DNA of 64,000 nt from Meconema thalassinum (Eukaryota > Arthropoda > Insecta > Orthoptera > Tettigoniidae), in the NCBI GenBank assembly GCA_946902985.2, contig OX336389.2, positions 170,634,704 to 170,698,703 of the forward strand. The letters run 5' to 3'. Position numbers and translations under genes: made by a program. Numbering within the stretch: the first letter of the stretch is position 1; every line of letters begins with the position of its first letter. Of this stretch, positions 1 to 9,859 are shown in pieces. A model generated the notes under the pieces. That model searched no databases. It was given only the letters and a program-made list of their open reading frames with translations, and was not told the DNA's origin.

Positions 1-79
1 TAATCCCTCAGTGTGCAACACAGACGAAGAGGAAATTTCGTGTGATTGTTTAGAAGATGATTGTGGTTTATATGTTTAA
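1..79 (+). pseudogene. 3' end of an upstream DUF7869-like gene copy
   Basis: The reading frame entering the window ends with an acidic tail (DEEEISCDCLEDDCGLYV-type) and TAA at 77-79. It is the same C-terminus as the gene ending at 15919, with one difference in the tail (Glu here, Asp there). This is the end of a further copy whose body lies outside the window. Confidence 0.7.
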
Positions 80-1430
80 TGATGTGACTTGTAAAACAAA
101 ACAAGGAAGTTATTTTGGTATCTTATAGCAACCATTAATGAAAAAAATGCAAGCGACTATGAAAAAATAAAGCACCTTCCTTTTGAAAACCATTCAAAGC
201 CAAACATGTCCAAAGGGTTCACGCAAAAGAGAACATGTCCGTAATTAAATGTGCTTTTTAAACAAATATTTTCATTGTAGATTTATTTGCAGTCATAAAT
301 TGCCCTTTTTGCACGAAATGAAATTGTTTTCATTTCAATATGTTATTTTCATTAACATGTATGGCTGCAATACGTTTTTTGTTGATTGTGAAAAACTGTA
401 TTAGGTGGACATGTTCGTCTCTATCAATCATATTTTATTCTATGCAAACATGTATCTCTAGTAATGTTCAACTAAGTGAAAGTGCTTCGAAATGGCGACA
501 GTTCATACTGGTTGCATTTTATTTCTGCTACCTAACCTCCTGGTGAGGTATACAGTATAACAACAATCATCTGGTTTACAAATTTGGCTACGGAAGTTCC
601 AGCTATGGTTAACCTAACCAACAAATGTTCTACTCAGGATATGGATCAGTAATATGTGTCATTTAACCTGTATTCTTATCTTCAAACTTTAAAACTAATT
701 TAAAATTTTCTACTGGGCTCTGTTTACAGGCCGTACTAACTTTAATATTGAGCGTCCCTGATCAGGTAGTGCTGCATAAATTTCTCTCACCTATATTATT
801 TAAAGGCCGTAATCCTGCCTTTCTTAAAGACAACAAGTGTTCGTCAAATCAAGTGATTCATTTCACTCTTTCATTTATTTGCTTTGCAATGCACACAAAT
901 TTAGTGCTAAACCTAACCTATGAAATTAGTTCACAGAAACAAGTGTTATGCTAAATTCAACCAATGGTTTGCTACCTTCTACAAAACATTGAAATCATTT
1001 TAAACATTAATATTTATGAGATTGTTCTCTTATTCAATATACATAGTTCACCTTGTTGTTATTACAAAATATTTAAATTGCTGTTACTTATTTATAGACG
1101 AGTTTATTCTAATGTTATACCTGCATATGTTGATTGGCAATAAAATTTTAAACTGTTTAAGCAACTTGTTCTCTTTCACTATTGCTTTGTTTACCTTTGA
1201 TGCTGAAACCTATTTGTTATAAAGTTCAACTTAATCTTAACTCCAGCCATTTCGTGGGGTTCTCTCCGATACGGGAGGTCTTAAATCGACCTATCCTTAC
1301 CAATATATGGAGGTGCACTAACTTTTCCTCAAATTCTGACATGCTGTACATGCTGTTCATTATCAGCCAATGTTAAGTTTATATTTTAATTGACTCCCTT
1401 TAAAATATAGGAAGTCGGTTAAACAATTCC
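80..1430. other. AT-rich spacer, no gene seen
   Basis: No ORF above 70 codons resembles a protein family. Composition is AT-rich with short CCTAAC-type motifs. It is repeated almost unchanged at 15920-17270 in copy 2. Confidence 0.6.
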
Positions 1431-1446
1431 TTAACTAGAGCATGGT

Positions 1447-1610
1447 ATATTGCCTTTCACGGCCAGTGAATTAAAACTCCGGAATTTTTCTAGGCTTCTG
1501 CCGTGTCTTGTGTGGGGTTTCGCCAAGGACACCAAGCTGGCCGGTCGGGAACACCAAAAGCCCGCTGATGAGTCAGCTTGGTGTCCTTGGCGAAACCCCA
1601 CACAAGACAC
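1447..1610. repeat. Inverted leading monomer (head-to-head palindrome)
   Basis: Bases 1447 to about 1546 are the reverse complement of the monomer 3' half (hammerhead 3' strand, GACACGGCAG, then the AATTCACTGGC segment). The following direct monomer gives the same elements in forward sense, so CTTGTGTGGGGTTTCGCC pairs with GGCGAAACCCCACACAAG across a spacer of about 40 nt. A 5' inversion of this kind is typical of target-primed retrotransposition (twin priming) and of Penelope insertions. Confidence 0.8.
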
Positions 1611-1788
1611 GGCAGGAACCTACAACAATTCTTAGTTTTAATTCACTGGCTGTGAACGCAAATATAGGCTACCATCTCTTTGGGGGCCTTCATAGGGAGG
1701 TTATGGCTGCTTGAGCTTTTGGTTTTCGCAGTGAGGAGGGGCAGGTGCACTTCATCAAAAGAGAGGTAGCGCGCAGTTCGCTGCTCCT

Positions 1789-1857
1789 GTGGGGGTCCGG
1801 ACGGGGACACCAAGAGCCCGCTGATGAGCCAGCTTGGTGTCCTAGGAGAAGTCCCAC
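1789..1857 (+). ncRNA. Hammerhead ribozyme, monomer A (degenerate)
   Basis: Stem III 5' strand and the GUC cleavage triplet are at 1789-1797. Stem I is CGGAC/GCCCG (1798-1802 with 1816-1820, one A-C mismatch). The core CTGATGA is at 1821-1827, and stem II begins GCC. The 3' strand reads GGA-GAA-G instead of GGC-GAA-A, so the closing stem II pair is lost and A15.1 is replaced by G. Probably inactive or weak. Confidence 0.75.
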
Positions 1858-2040
1858 ACAAGACACGGCAGAAACCTAGAAAACATCCTGAGTTTTAATT
1901 CACTGGCCGTGAAAGTCAATATACCATCTCTTTGGAGGCCTTCATAGGGAGGTTAAGCCTGCTTGAGCTTTTGGTTATCGCAGTGAAGATGCGAAGCTGC
2001 GCTTCATAAATTGGGAGGTAGTGCGCAGTTCGCTACTCCT

Positions 2041-2110
2041 GTGGGGGTCCGGGCGGGGACACCAAGAGCCCGCTGATAAGCCAGCTCGGTCTCCTAGGCG
2101 AAACCCCACA
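2041..2110 (+). ncRNA. Hammerhead ribozyme, monomer B (G8 mutated)
   Basis: The fold is the same as its neighbours. Stem I is a perfect CGGGC/GCCCG (2050-2054 with 2068-2072), stem II is GCC/GGC, GAA is followed by ACCCCAC, and cleavage would be after 2049. The core reads CTGATAA at 2073-2079: the conserved G8, which acts in catalysis, is A. Stems are intact but activity should be lost. Monomer B of copy 2 has the same change. Confidence 0.8.
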
Positions 2111-2292
2111 CAAGACACGGCAGAAACCTAGAAAAAATCCCGAGTTTTAATTCACTGGCCGTGAAAGCCAATATACCATCTTTTTGGGGGCCTTCGTAGG
2201 GAGGTGAGGACTGCTTCAGTTTTTAGTTCTCACAGTGAGGAGGGGCAGGTGCACTTCATAAAAAGAGAGGTAGCGCGCAGTTCGCTACTCCT

Positions 2293-2361
2293 GTGGGGGT
2301 CCGGACGGGGACACCAAGAGCCCGCTGATGAGCCAGCTTGGTGTCCTAGGTGAAACCCCAC
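2293..2361 (+). ncRNA. Hammerhead ribozyme, monomer C (near-consensus)
   Basis: GTGGGGGTC at 2293-2301 gives stem III and the cleavage triplet. Stem I is CGGAC/GCCCG with one A-C mismatch. The core CTGATGA is at 2325-2331, stem II is GCC/GGT (a G-U closing pair), then GAA and ACCCCAC at 2352-2361. Stems I and II are both closed by loops and stem III is open to the flanks, the type III arrangement. Confidence 0.85.
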
Positions 2362-2412
2362 ACAAGACACGGCAGAAACCTAAACAAAATCTTGAATTTT
2401 AACTAGAGCATG

Positions 2413-3050
2413 TTTGAGTTTTCCTTAAACTAACCAACCTAAGGAGGGAGTATTATCATTTCTTCTTCTTGTATAGTACTCACCTTATTCATTACTGTAT
2501 AACTTAATTACTAAGATTCTCTTTAATTTTGATTAAACAATGATAGGCTATACAGGCTATGGGCTATATATTGAGGTGAGTCATAATTCCCAGTACAGGC
2601 GTATATAATTCCCTATTCGATGTTCCTTTTACACTCCTCGATTATTTTGTTTTGCCATTTAAATTCACCTTGAGCCCGGACAGTACCTTACCATACAGTA
2701 AATGTTGGTGGAAGAAAGCATAGTACCGGTATGCAAATATCAGCAGGTTCTTGCTAACACTTTTCTTTAATTTACATAATAATAATAATACCACTCGGCT
2801 CAGTCTCTCTTATAGATGTTGAGTATGAGCATTCCAATTCTATTTGGTGTTTAAATGAGTTCCAACAGATTTACTGAAAATCTCTGTGACCTCCAAAGAT
2901 GAAGTAAATATAAGTTACTTCTGTTTTGTTGCTATTTTGACCAGTTTATTCCCCTAAAACCTTATAGTTGTTGTTTTTGTTGTTGCTGATTATTTAGGGG
3001 CTTTGCGACATCGTGGTCATGCTGCATTGTGTATTTGGGAATGAGTAGAA
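2413..3050. other. Spacer, no gene seen
   Basis: No coding sequence is recognised. It holds a short (ATA)n run near 2780 and a GATTATTTAGGGGCTTTGCG fragment near 2985 that resembles the TTTTAAGGGGC motif found elsewhere in the window. The equivalent in copy 2 is 18253-18890. Confidence 0.5.
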
Positions 3051-3059
3051 TTTGTCTGA

Positions 3060-3390
3060 TAACCTGTGTCATTGTGATGCCTCGGTTCGTGTGTGCATTT
3101 GTAATTGAAGTAGGAATTGGGTAGGAAGTGGCTGTGATCTTAAATTAGGAACCATCCCGGCATTTTCCTGGAATAGAAGTGAAAAACCACTTCCAGGATG
3201 GCTGAGGTAGGAATCGAATCGGCCCCTTCTCAGTTTTGCCCAACGAGGATGAGTGTACCCCGTTCCAGCCCTCAGACCAGAATTAAATTTCTTGGCAGAG
3301 CTGGGAATCGAACCCGTGCCTCCGTGGTGGCAGCCACTATAGCTAGCCACTACACAACAAGGTGGACAATGCAACTGTGTCAATGACCCT
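3060..3390 (-). mobile_element. SINE-like repeat (GGTTTTTCACTTC/CCAGG core)
   Basis: On the minus strand, a box B-like GGGTTCGATTCCCAGC is followed by a second GATTCGATTCC motif, then GGAAGTGGTTTTTCAC and CCAGGAAAATGCCGGGATGG. The same GGTTTTCC/CCAGG core occurs in the SINE at about 9055-9215, so the two are related families. No target duplication was identified by eye. The copy 2 equivalent is at 18902-19232. Confidence 0.6.
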
Positions 3391-4200
3391 CCAACATTTC
3401 TTCATGTATTGCCTACTCTATTCATTCTTATGTCACCAGATATAAGAGATATGTCCAGAGGAGAATGGTGTTTTTTTGCCATGGGTGTTGCGTAACTTTC
3501 AAAGGAGAAGAGGGGTGCTAATTAGATTAATCGTGACCATCACTATGGATGTATTATTATTATTTTCCTGTAATGTAAAAATATGTTCATAATCGGGAGT
3601 ATTTATTCTAAATTGTATGGCAGTGGAGGACCAGCAATAACCGAAGCACTTTGGATATTGTCATTGGCCATCCTTTGCATCTGCCATGCAACGACCATTT
3701 GAGTTAACTGCTTGGGAGGGAGTTTCTCATCCTAGCATCTGTGCAATGCCAGCTATAGTAGTAATCATGTAACCTGAGCAATGACTATTTGGCGAAGGCC
3801 CTATACTCTGTTGGCAGGTAGCCTATATTGAGATCAACCAAAAATAAGCAAGTTTGTGAAAGGGCAGATGACCTCGATATTCCATCCCCACCCACCCGCC
3901 AAAACAACACTCACTACCGAATTTGGTAAAGGCAGTATAGTAATAGGAAACAGGTGTACTGGTGTGCGTTTTAAACCTTCATATTGAAAAAGACAAGCGA
4001 TTTTACATTAAAATTGAAGTTTATGCAATTATTCTTCGAAAAGACTGATTTAGGAAATTACTGAACTATGACTAAAAAAGAAGGATTGCATGGTCAGTGT
4101 GATTGATCCTGAGCTCCTCCGGCCAAACAATATTTAGTTTAAGCTTGTTACGACTAAGGATGCAAAGAATATGCTAATCAAATACTATAAATAACAAGAG
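3391..4200. other. Spacer, no gene seen
   Basis: Mixed low-complexity and unique sequence without a recognisable ORF, RNA gene or transposon end. Duplicated in copy 2 at about 19233-20045. Confidence 0.5.
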
Positions 4201-4221
4201 TAGTTCCGTGAACAACTAAAT

Positions 4222-5373
4222 AGCCTATTTTCATATACCCTACTTATGTAAATTGCCTCTATAAATCAACATACAAAATTTCAGTTTCATTGCTGTAATA
4301 GATTCGTAGATATTGAGAACCGTCTAAATATTTCGGATGGTCGCCATGTTAGATGTATGTAGGCTATAGAGTTATCTACTGTAACATGAAGATTATTGCG
4401 TAGATTTATTATTCGAACTTCAATCGTATGATTAGGACACAAGAAATAAAAACGAGATGTTAAAATTTCTCACAGCCGCAATCTTGAGGTTATAAAAACA
4501 ATATTGAAATAAACTAGATGTCAGTGGATTAAAATGTGTAGAAGCACTTACCGTACCAAGTTTCACTGCGCTCGGATGGTTAAATCGCGTGAAACATCAA
4601 TTTAAATATTTAAATTTCGCGTCACCGCCATGCTGAATTTGTGCTGACCAGATTATTGAAAGTCCCATAAGTGAACTTATGTTAATAGCCTCTATCAACA
4701 TACAAAATTTCAGTTTGATTGCTATCATAGATTTGTAGATATTGAGAACCGTCTTAATATTTCGGATGGATTTTTACGTATGTAGATGAAGACTATTGCG
4801 TAGGTTCATTATTCAAACGTTGACTTCGATCGCATGATTAGGAAACAAGAAATAAAAACGTAATTTTCGAATTTCGCACAGACGCCATCTTGAGGTTATG
4901 TAAACATTTGAACTAAATTAGATGTCAGTGTATTTTAATCCGGATAAACATTTGCTGTACCACGTTTCACTGCGCTCGGGTGGTTAAATCGCGAGACGAA
5001 TCTATTTAAATGTTTCAACTTCGCTTGGCCACTATGTTCGTTTTGTACTTAATACGTTTAAAGTTACATAGGTGAACTTCTAGTAGAGTGCCCTTGATCA
5101 CCGTACAAAACTTCAGGGTGACATCAGTAATAGTTTCGGAGATATAGAATGCCAGTGAAATATCTCGCGCAGCCGCCATGTTGGATTGGTGAAACGTACT
5201 AAAATTTGAAGAGCACGTTCGAGGTTGTACAAAATAGTACTATGCTCTTATCGAGTTTCATTGAAATCGCTCCAGAAGTTCATATTTTATAAGGGGAGGG
5301 GAAAACACACACAAACACGCGGGCAAAAGGTGATCTCATAAGCCTATTTTTTTTTCATAAATGAAAATAGGCT
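4222..5373. mobile_element. Non-coding element with AGCCTATTTTCAT inverted ends
   Basis: The left end AGCCTATTTTCAT (4222-4234) is the reverse complement of the right end ATGAAAATAGGCT (5361-5373). The right end is itself a hairpin, because AAGCCTATTTTT lies just inside it. The interior contains two diverged direct subrepeats (an AAGAAATAAAAACG segment at about 4444 and 4850, and TTTCACTGCGCTCGG at about 4562 and 4966). Shared outer motifs GTTCCGTGAA on the left and GATCTCATAAG on the right also occur in the element at 12510-13903. No ORF. I infer a non-autonomous element; the class is unknown. Confidence 0.55.
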
Positions 5374-5576
5374 TAAAATGGAGAGATAATGAAATATTAA
5401 ATTAATATTTTATGCTTATTCCTGATGGCACTATTGACTTTTTTGTAGCTTTTCAGTCGGTCAACACGATTGTACCCAATGAATGGGCGGGGTACAAGAT
5501 TCAAATTTATAAATACATTCCTGGAAACAAATACATGTTTAGACTAGTTAATATTCACAACTAAATGGAGCAATTT

Positions 5577-5619
5577 AGGATTACGCGTTTCGACCCTAAA
5601 GTGGCCATCATCAGATCCT
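5577..5619 (-). ncRNA. Minimal type I hammerhead ribozyme of the Penelope-like element
   Basis: On the minus strand: AGGAT (stem I), CTGATGA, a stem II of GGCC/GGTC with loop ACTTTAG, GAA, a two-base-pair stem III (AC-GC-GT), A at the cleavage position, then ATCCT pairing perfectly with AGGAT. Cleavage would follow the GUA triplet at 5582. One extra U sits between CTGATGA and stem II. A tiny stem III is the hallmark of the minimal hammerheads described in Penelope-like elements. Confidence 0.8.
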
Positions 5620-6243
5620 GATCACTGTGTTCAAATTTTAAATTTTCACTCATGTAAATTCACTATTGTAGTACAATAGTATAGATAGGAGAATTATAAT
5701 ATGATTCGCTTGAACCTCGTCGTACGTTAGTTTTTTTTTTGTGAATTACGTAACGGTGTATATGCACGTGTATACAATTTAGGATAACACACTGTAACAC
5801 ACTGTAACAATAATAGACTAATTAACAAGTTTTGGCATGCACTAGAAAAAAATAATTATAATGTTCACTTATCTTGGTGTTAGTAACCCTCACTACGATG
5901 TTGACTTAGCGTCCTCCACACCGCTACTCACGCGGTGAGCGAATATGCCTCCTGCCATCTGTTATCGGAATTATGTAATTGAGGTTTTGAAAAGACTAGC
6001 GTTGTACCTGAACCAAACTAAATGAGGTTGGAATGACTTATGAAAGTGTATGTTAAGGACTCTGGAACTGTTTCCATTACAATCGTAGGCCACTTATCCG
6101 TCTGCCGCACCTTAGGCATGTGTCCCTTTGGTTGCTGTCAGTCTAGCTTTGTTGAAAATAGACACAAAGTGCATCCTCATCCAATAACATATATCCCGAA
6201 ACCCCTTCCCGTTTGCATTCCTTGCCTCATTTTTTAAATTATT

Positions 6244-6594
6244 TTATTTGAGCATCGCGAAGAATGGTGATCTTTCTAAAAATGTGTGTTCGTTCAGATT
6301 CGCTGGATTATCTTTCTTCGCTAGATATATTTCTACGGATTCTTTTATGTCGAGTGCTTTATCCTTTGCTTCGTGGTGTAGAATTTTCAAGTTTGTTTCT
6401 ATGTCGGTGAAACGGTGATTGTTGTCATACATGTGTTCGCACATGGCTGTATGTTTGTTGTGTTTAATCGTATTTTTGTGTTCGTCATAGTTTGTTCCGA
6501 TTTGTCTACCACTTTGCCCGACGTAATTAGCATTACATCGGTCATCTTGGCATGTGAACAAATATACGCCTGATTTTACTTGCGGGTTTATTTG
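6244..6594 (-). pseudogene. GIY-YIG endonuclease domain fragment (Penelope-like)
   Basis: The open frame runs from about 6594 to a stop at 6244. It begins QVKSGVYLFTC and continues NANYVGQSGRQIG, so GVY and YVG form the GIY-YIG signature, with the R of GRQ following. A CEHMYDNNHRF segment and an IKESVEIYLAKK helix carrying the conserved Glu then follow, as in the endonuclease domain that ends Penelope-like polyproteins. A TAA lies directly upstream at 6595-6597, and no reverse transcriptase precedes it, so this is a truncated remnant. I use the first sense codon after that stop as the boundary, not a true start. Confidence 0.75.
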
Positions 6595-6919
6595 TTAGGT
6601 TGCTATTGTGTAGGTGTTAACCGAGCGAGTTGTTGAGTTGATGAGAATATTATACGTTGTAGAACACACATGACAAAGTTACTGCATAGAAACATGAAGT
6701 TGAGGCAATGTTTATACTACCGTGTGTTCTTTGTCTTAATTTCGTCGTTAACCAAACAGTTTATATTACCGAAAAATAAACTTGAAGCGACATATTAAGT
6801 CATAATAGCCTAGGTACAGAATATTCCCCACGATTAAGTTATGTAGTGTGCTCCCAAAATCTTGAATAGAACAATCCCCATAAAAGTCAGTATCAAAATG
6901 TGCAACAACCTTCATTAAT

Positions 6920-7145
6920 AGAGTAATAATGTTATTGGTTTTACGTCCTTTTTAACTACTGTGGCTTTTAGAGACGCCAGAGTGCCGGAATATTGCTCCG
7001 AAGGGGATCTATAACGTTCCTGTAAATCTACTGACACGGCTTCCTCGCACTTGCGCACCCTCAAATACCAACTGACTGCGCCAGGATTCGAACCTGCAAC
7101 CTTGGGCACAGCAAGCGAAAACGTTACCGCTGCGCCACGCAGTCC
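6920..7145 (-). mobile_element. tRNA-derived SINE
   Basis: On the minus strand the head GGACTGCGTGGCGCAGCGG (box A-like) starts at about 7145, and the box B-like GGTTCGAATCC lies near 7090. The body then runs to a GTTAAAAAGGACGTAAAACC-type segment and an AATAACATTATTA tail near 6920. Head, boxes and ATT-rich tail are the standard layout of a Pol III-transcribed insect SINE. Its duplicate is at 22768-22993. Confidence 0.75.
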
Positions 7146-8155
7146 TTCCTTCATTAGGAATGAAACCTGTAATCTCTATTATATTTCTACAGTTATAAGT
7201 AGCCTACAACTACTCCATGTTATCACTTGAGCAAAACTACGTATGTATATATATTGCTACATCACCGTGATTTGAAATGGCAGTGTGATCACAGGTTTTG
7301 ATACTTCGTGCTTCATTTGTTTAATTATTTATGTGATGTAACAGGTCCTTAACATCTGTCCTAAATGAATTAGATAACCCCTCTTCACTAAAAGTTTGTA
7401 CCTCTATAAATGCCTGAGCGTGGGTCAGAAACGTTTGAAACACCCACTCGAATTTGCAAGATCGATAGTCTTCTCGTGTATCGTCGGAAATTTGAATCAA
7501 AGAGAATCGATTTGTGTGCTTGTAGAGTTTTCATTTAATCATAGATCAGACACTTGCTTGGCATCGTGATATTCAGAAACGATCATATTACTTAAAAACT
7601 CGGAATAATTCGTTGCATGAACTGAAGCTTTTATGTTGTAGGGTAATCTGTGCTTTCATGCAAACCGATAAGTTTCCTGCCATCTATTGGTTCTGGGGTG
7701 AACTACCTACCTACTTGGAGCCATGGTACGGCGTCAGGGCTTAAGCGAAAGCCAATTGATACGCGGCCACAGAAAGAACACTATACTATCTAAATTCCTC
7801 CACACCTTTCTGGTCTGTCAAAAATATATTACATCGTTCGGCGTAAAATAATTTTATCTCTCTAACAGTTCCACACAAATAACACATACAAGGCAAATGC
7901 AAAGTGACATTCCATTATAAACAATCGTATGTTTCAGGTAACTAATGTGATATAATTCCGAAGATGAAACATTTCAGTTCATAATTTTATTCTTGTATGC
8001 ATTCTACCGCGACGAACATTTTTGAGAACTAGGCCTCATCCCTCGTGAGGTAGATGTTTAGAAGTCTCAACATCCCTTGTGGGATGATGGGATCCTGGTT
8101 GAAAGTTAAATAAAATAAGCTCTGTTGCACAGCACATGTATGTCGCACGGGATTT
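7146..8155. other. Spacer, no gene seen
   Basis: No recognisable coding or RNA feature. The copy 2 equivalent (22994 to about 24005) differs by several small indels, including a short GGAGCCATGGAGCC duplication near 23575. Confidence 0.5.
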
Positions 8156-8159
8156 TTGA

Positions 8160-8960
8160 TGATGATGATAGTAGTTGTTTTAAGGGACCTAGCATCTAGG
8201 TTATCGGCCCCTAATGGTTTGAGTGATAGTGAAAGATTAGATGAGAATGAAAACTATAACCAATACTAACTACAAACTTGCATACTAGAAAGAAATGGTA
8301 AACAAATAAAGGATAAGGCAAATAAAGGACTGGAAGAAAAGAAATGCCCTCAACCCTCGAAGAATGAGGATTGAGGGACATGAAAGGTAGGAGAGCCGTG
8401 AAAGGCAGCTGGGAAAGAGAAATACGAGAGGTCCCGCCCCAAAGTCAGTGGAAAAAGGCGGGGTAAAAAGGACGTAGCTCAGGAATCCCCCGGGAACGCC
8501 AACTCCCGAACTCACCAGCCGTGAGCCCCTGAGGGTGTAGCAATATCCAGGCTGCACCAGAAGTGATGGGGCTACATACACCCTGCCTCCTTGAGGGCCT
8601 TGAGCAGATGGCAGGAGATAACATGAAAAGAAAAAGAAGGCTGACCCCTCGCAGAAGGAGGGTATCAGGAAATAAAAGACAAGGGCCAATTACGGCGGAA
8701 AAGGAAGAGACTTCCTAGGCCTCGGATACCCTAATACCGTCGGAGTCGGAAGAGAACAAGAGTTGACCAAGAGAGGTCGACAGGAAAGAAGACGGAGTGG
8801 AGCCCAGCACAAGTAAGTGGAAGCAGTGTCGGACTAAGCTGGGCCCCGTGGTCGCCAACCCACGTCCTACAAGTTGTGAGCCCCTGGAGGGACGGGGTTT
8901 TCGATGTAAAAGACAACACCGTCACCGTCTTGCCCATGAGAATATTAGCTCAAAACAAAT
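8160..8960. repeat. GC-richer interspersed repeat with TTTTAAGGGACC motif
   Basis: It begins TGATGATGATAG...TTGTTTTAAGGGACCTAGCATC and CGGCCCCTAATGG, a motif seen in variant form near 44556, 56400 and 63100. The rest is purine-rich on the plus strand and contains two diverged segments ending GTGAGCCCCTG(A/G)GG (about 8530 and 8880). The long frames here look like by-products of biased composition, not genes. Duplicated at 24010-24825. Confidence 0.5.
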
Positions 8961-9054
8961 GATACATTGGTGTTACGTGAGCTGACGATTATCTTTATCA
9001 ACCCAAATCACGAGTACTTCACCGATAGCACTGGCTACGCTGGCTAAAGTACAG

Positions 9055-9215
9055 CGCTAGGCCATGGGGACAGAGCTCTCTGCTGACTCGGTAGACGCGT
9101 GGGTTCGAGCCCCACCGTCGGCCGTCCTTGAAATGGTTTTCCGTGGTTTCCCATTTTCAACACCAGGAAAATGCTGGGACGGTGACACCTTCCAACTGTC
9201 TTGTATAACTTGCAA
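9055..9215 (+). mobile_element. SINE (GGTTTTCC / CCAGGAAAATGC core)
   Basis: A box B-like GGGTTCGAGCCCC at about 9101 is followed by TGAAATGGTTTTCCGTGG and CCAGGAAAATGCTGGGACGG. The upstream part has a degenerate box A. The core matches the minus-strand SINE at 3060-3390. Copy 2 equivalent: about 24900-25076. Confidence 0.6.
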
Positions 9216-9556
9216 TAACTGGATTTAACTCCAGCATTGCAGGTGATCGTGAACAGTGATATATATGTCCAACATTGCTCCTTCCTGGTGAAATCACATA
9301 AATATAAATACATTTGTAGTTGTGGTCTACCACAGCCAAAAGAACAATGGAATACCACCCATGTTAATTATAATAATCCACTGCATTTTGCTATAGTAGA
9401 CTTACTTCAATGTGCGTTCCATCGATGGCCCCAAGGCACTGAGGAAAATTCCACATCGCTTCAAAGCCATCAACAAAATACCTCGCTGTTCCAAAGTGAG
9501 GGGGGGGGGGGGGGGAAGAAATTGATTGTGGTTGCTTAAAGTAGATCGACAAGAGT

Positions 9557-9859
9557 TTGGCAAAATTCTATGACTGTCAGACACACTGAACTCTTCGATA
9601 CCGGTACACCAATTAGATGAACCACAGTTCTGAACTCGCTACTGGAGGACAGTAGTACAGAGCAATGGCCACTCTCTTATCCACACTAACGCACAGTCTC
9701 ATGATGGTGACCTTCAAATGAAGATTTTTTGAAGATATGCACTGGAAATACTGTATGAATGCACATTTCTGTAAACACTTCTGCAGCCACCAATAACGAC
9801 AATCGCCTTTTGATGTACTTTAAAACAAAACCCTAGGGCGATTCCCGCTATATTATCAC
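9557..9859. other. ~300-bp segment present in copy 1, absent from copy 2
   Basis: Copy 1 holds about 300 bp between AGATCGACAAGAGTT and CTAAAGGTTGAAAAG, which are nearly joined in copy 2 at about 25415-25440 with only GAAA between. No inverted repeat or target duplication is obvious, so a deletion in copy 2 is at least as likely as an insertion in copy 1. Confidence 0.7.

Larger units (their letters stand above)
1445..2398 (+). mobile_element. Retrozyme-like element: tandem 252-bp monomers with hammerhead ribozymes
   Basis: The 954-bp insert is bounded by a perfect 14-bp direct repeat, TTAACTAGAGCATG, at 1431-1444 and 2399-2412, which reads as a target-site duplication. Inside, one partial inverted monomer (1447 to about 1546) is followed by head-to-tail monomers. 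Hammerhead cleavage sites fall after 1797, 2049 and 2301, giving an exact 252-nt period. Each monomer contains AGTTTTAATTCACTGGC, a CTTTGGGGGCCTTCATAGG-type segment and a hammerhead at the junction. There is no ORF, so mobilisation would have to be in trans. Known retrozymes and Penelope-like pLTRs also pair hammerheads with tandem repeats. The mobile-RNA reading is inference; the repeat, core motifs and target duplication are seen directly. Confidence 0.85.
5577..6594 (-). mobile_element. Penelope-like element, 5'-truncated 3' part
   Basis: Reading the minus strand, a GIY-YIG endonuclease C-terminal fragment (6594 to 6244) is followed by about 620 bp of untranslated sequence and then a minimal hammerhead ribozyme (5619-5577). 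This order matches the 3' end of Penelope-like retroelements, where the endonuclease domain ends the ORF and hammerheads lie in the terminal pLTR. The reverse transcriptase domain is missing, so the copy is dead. Outer boundaries are approximate. Confidence 0.75.

Noticed and set aside
1553..1610. A fourth hammerhead at the inverted/direct junction (CTGATGAGTC...GGCGAAAC)
   Set aside because: The core and 3' strand are present, but the 5' strand switches to the inverted monomer, so stem I and the cleavage triplet do not pair properly.
1445..2398. CRISPR-like spacing of repeated 30-nt blocks
   Set aside because: Whole 252-bp units are repeated with no variable spacers, and the genome is eukaryotic.
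8285..8689. 134-codon hydrophobic minus-strand frame, and its copy at 24150-24554
   Set aside because: It lies in a purine-biased interspersed repeat; the composition alone explains the Phe/Leu/Ser-rich translation, and no family is recognised.
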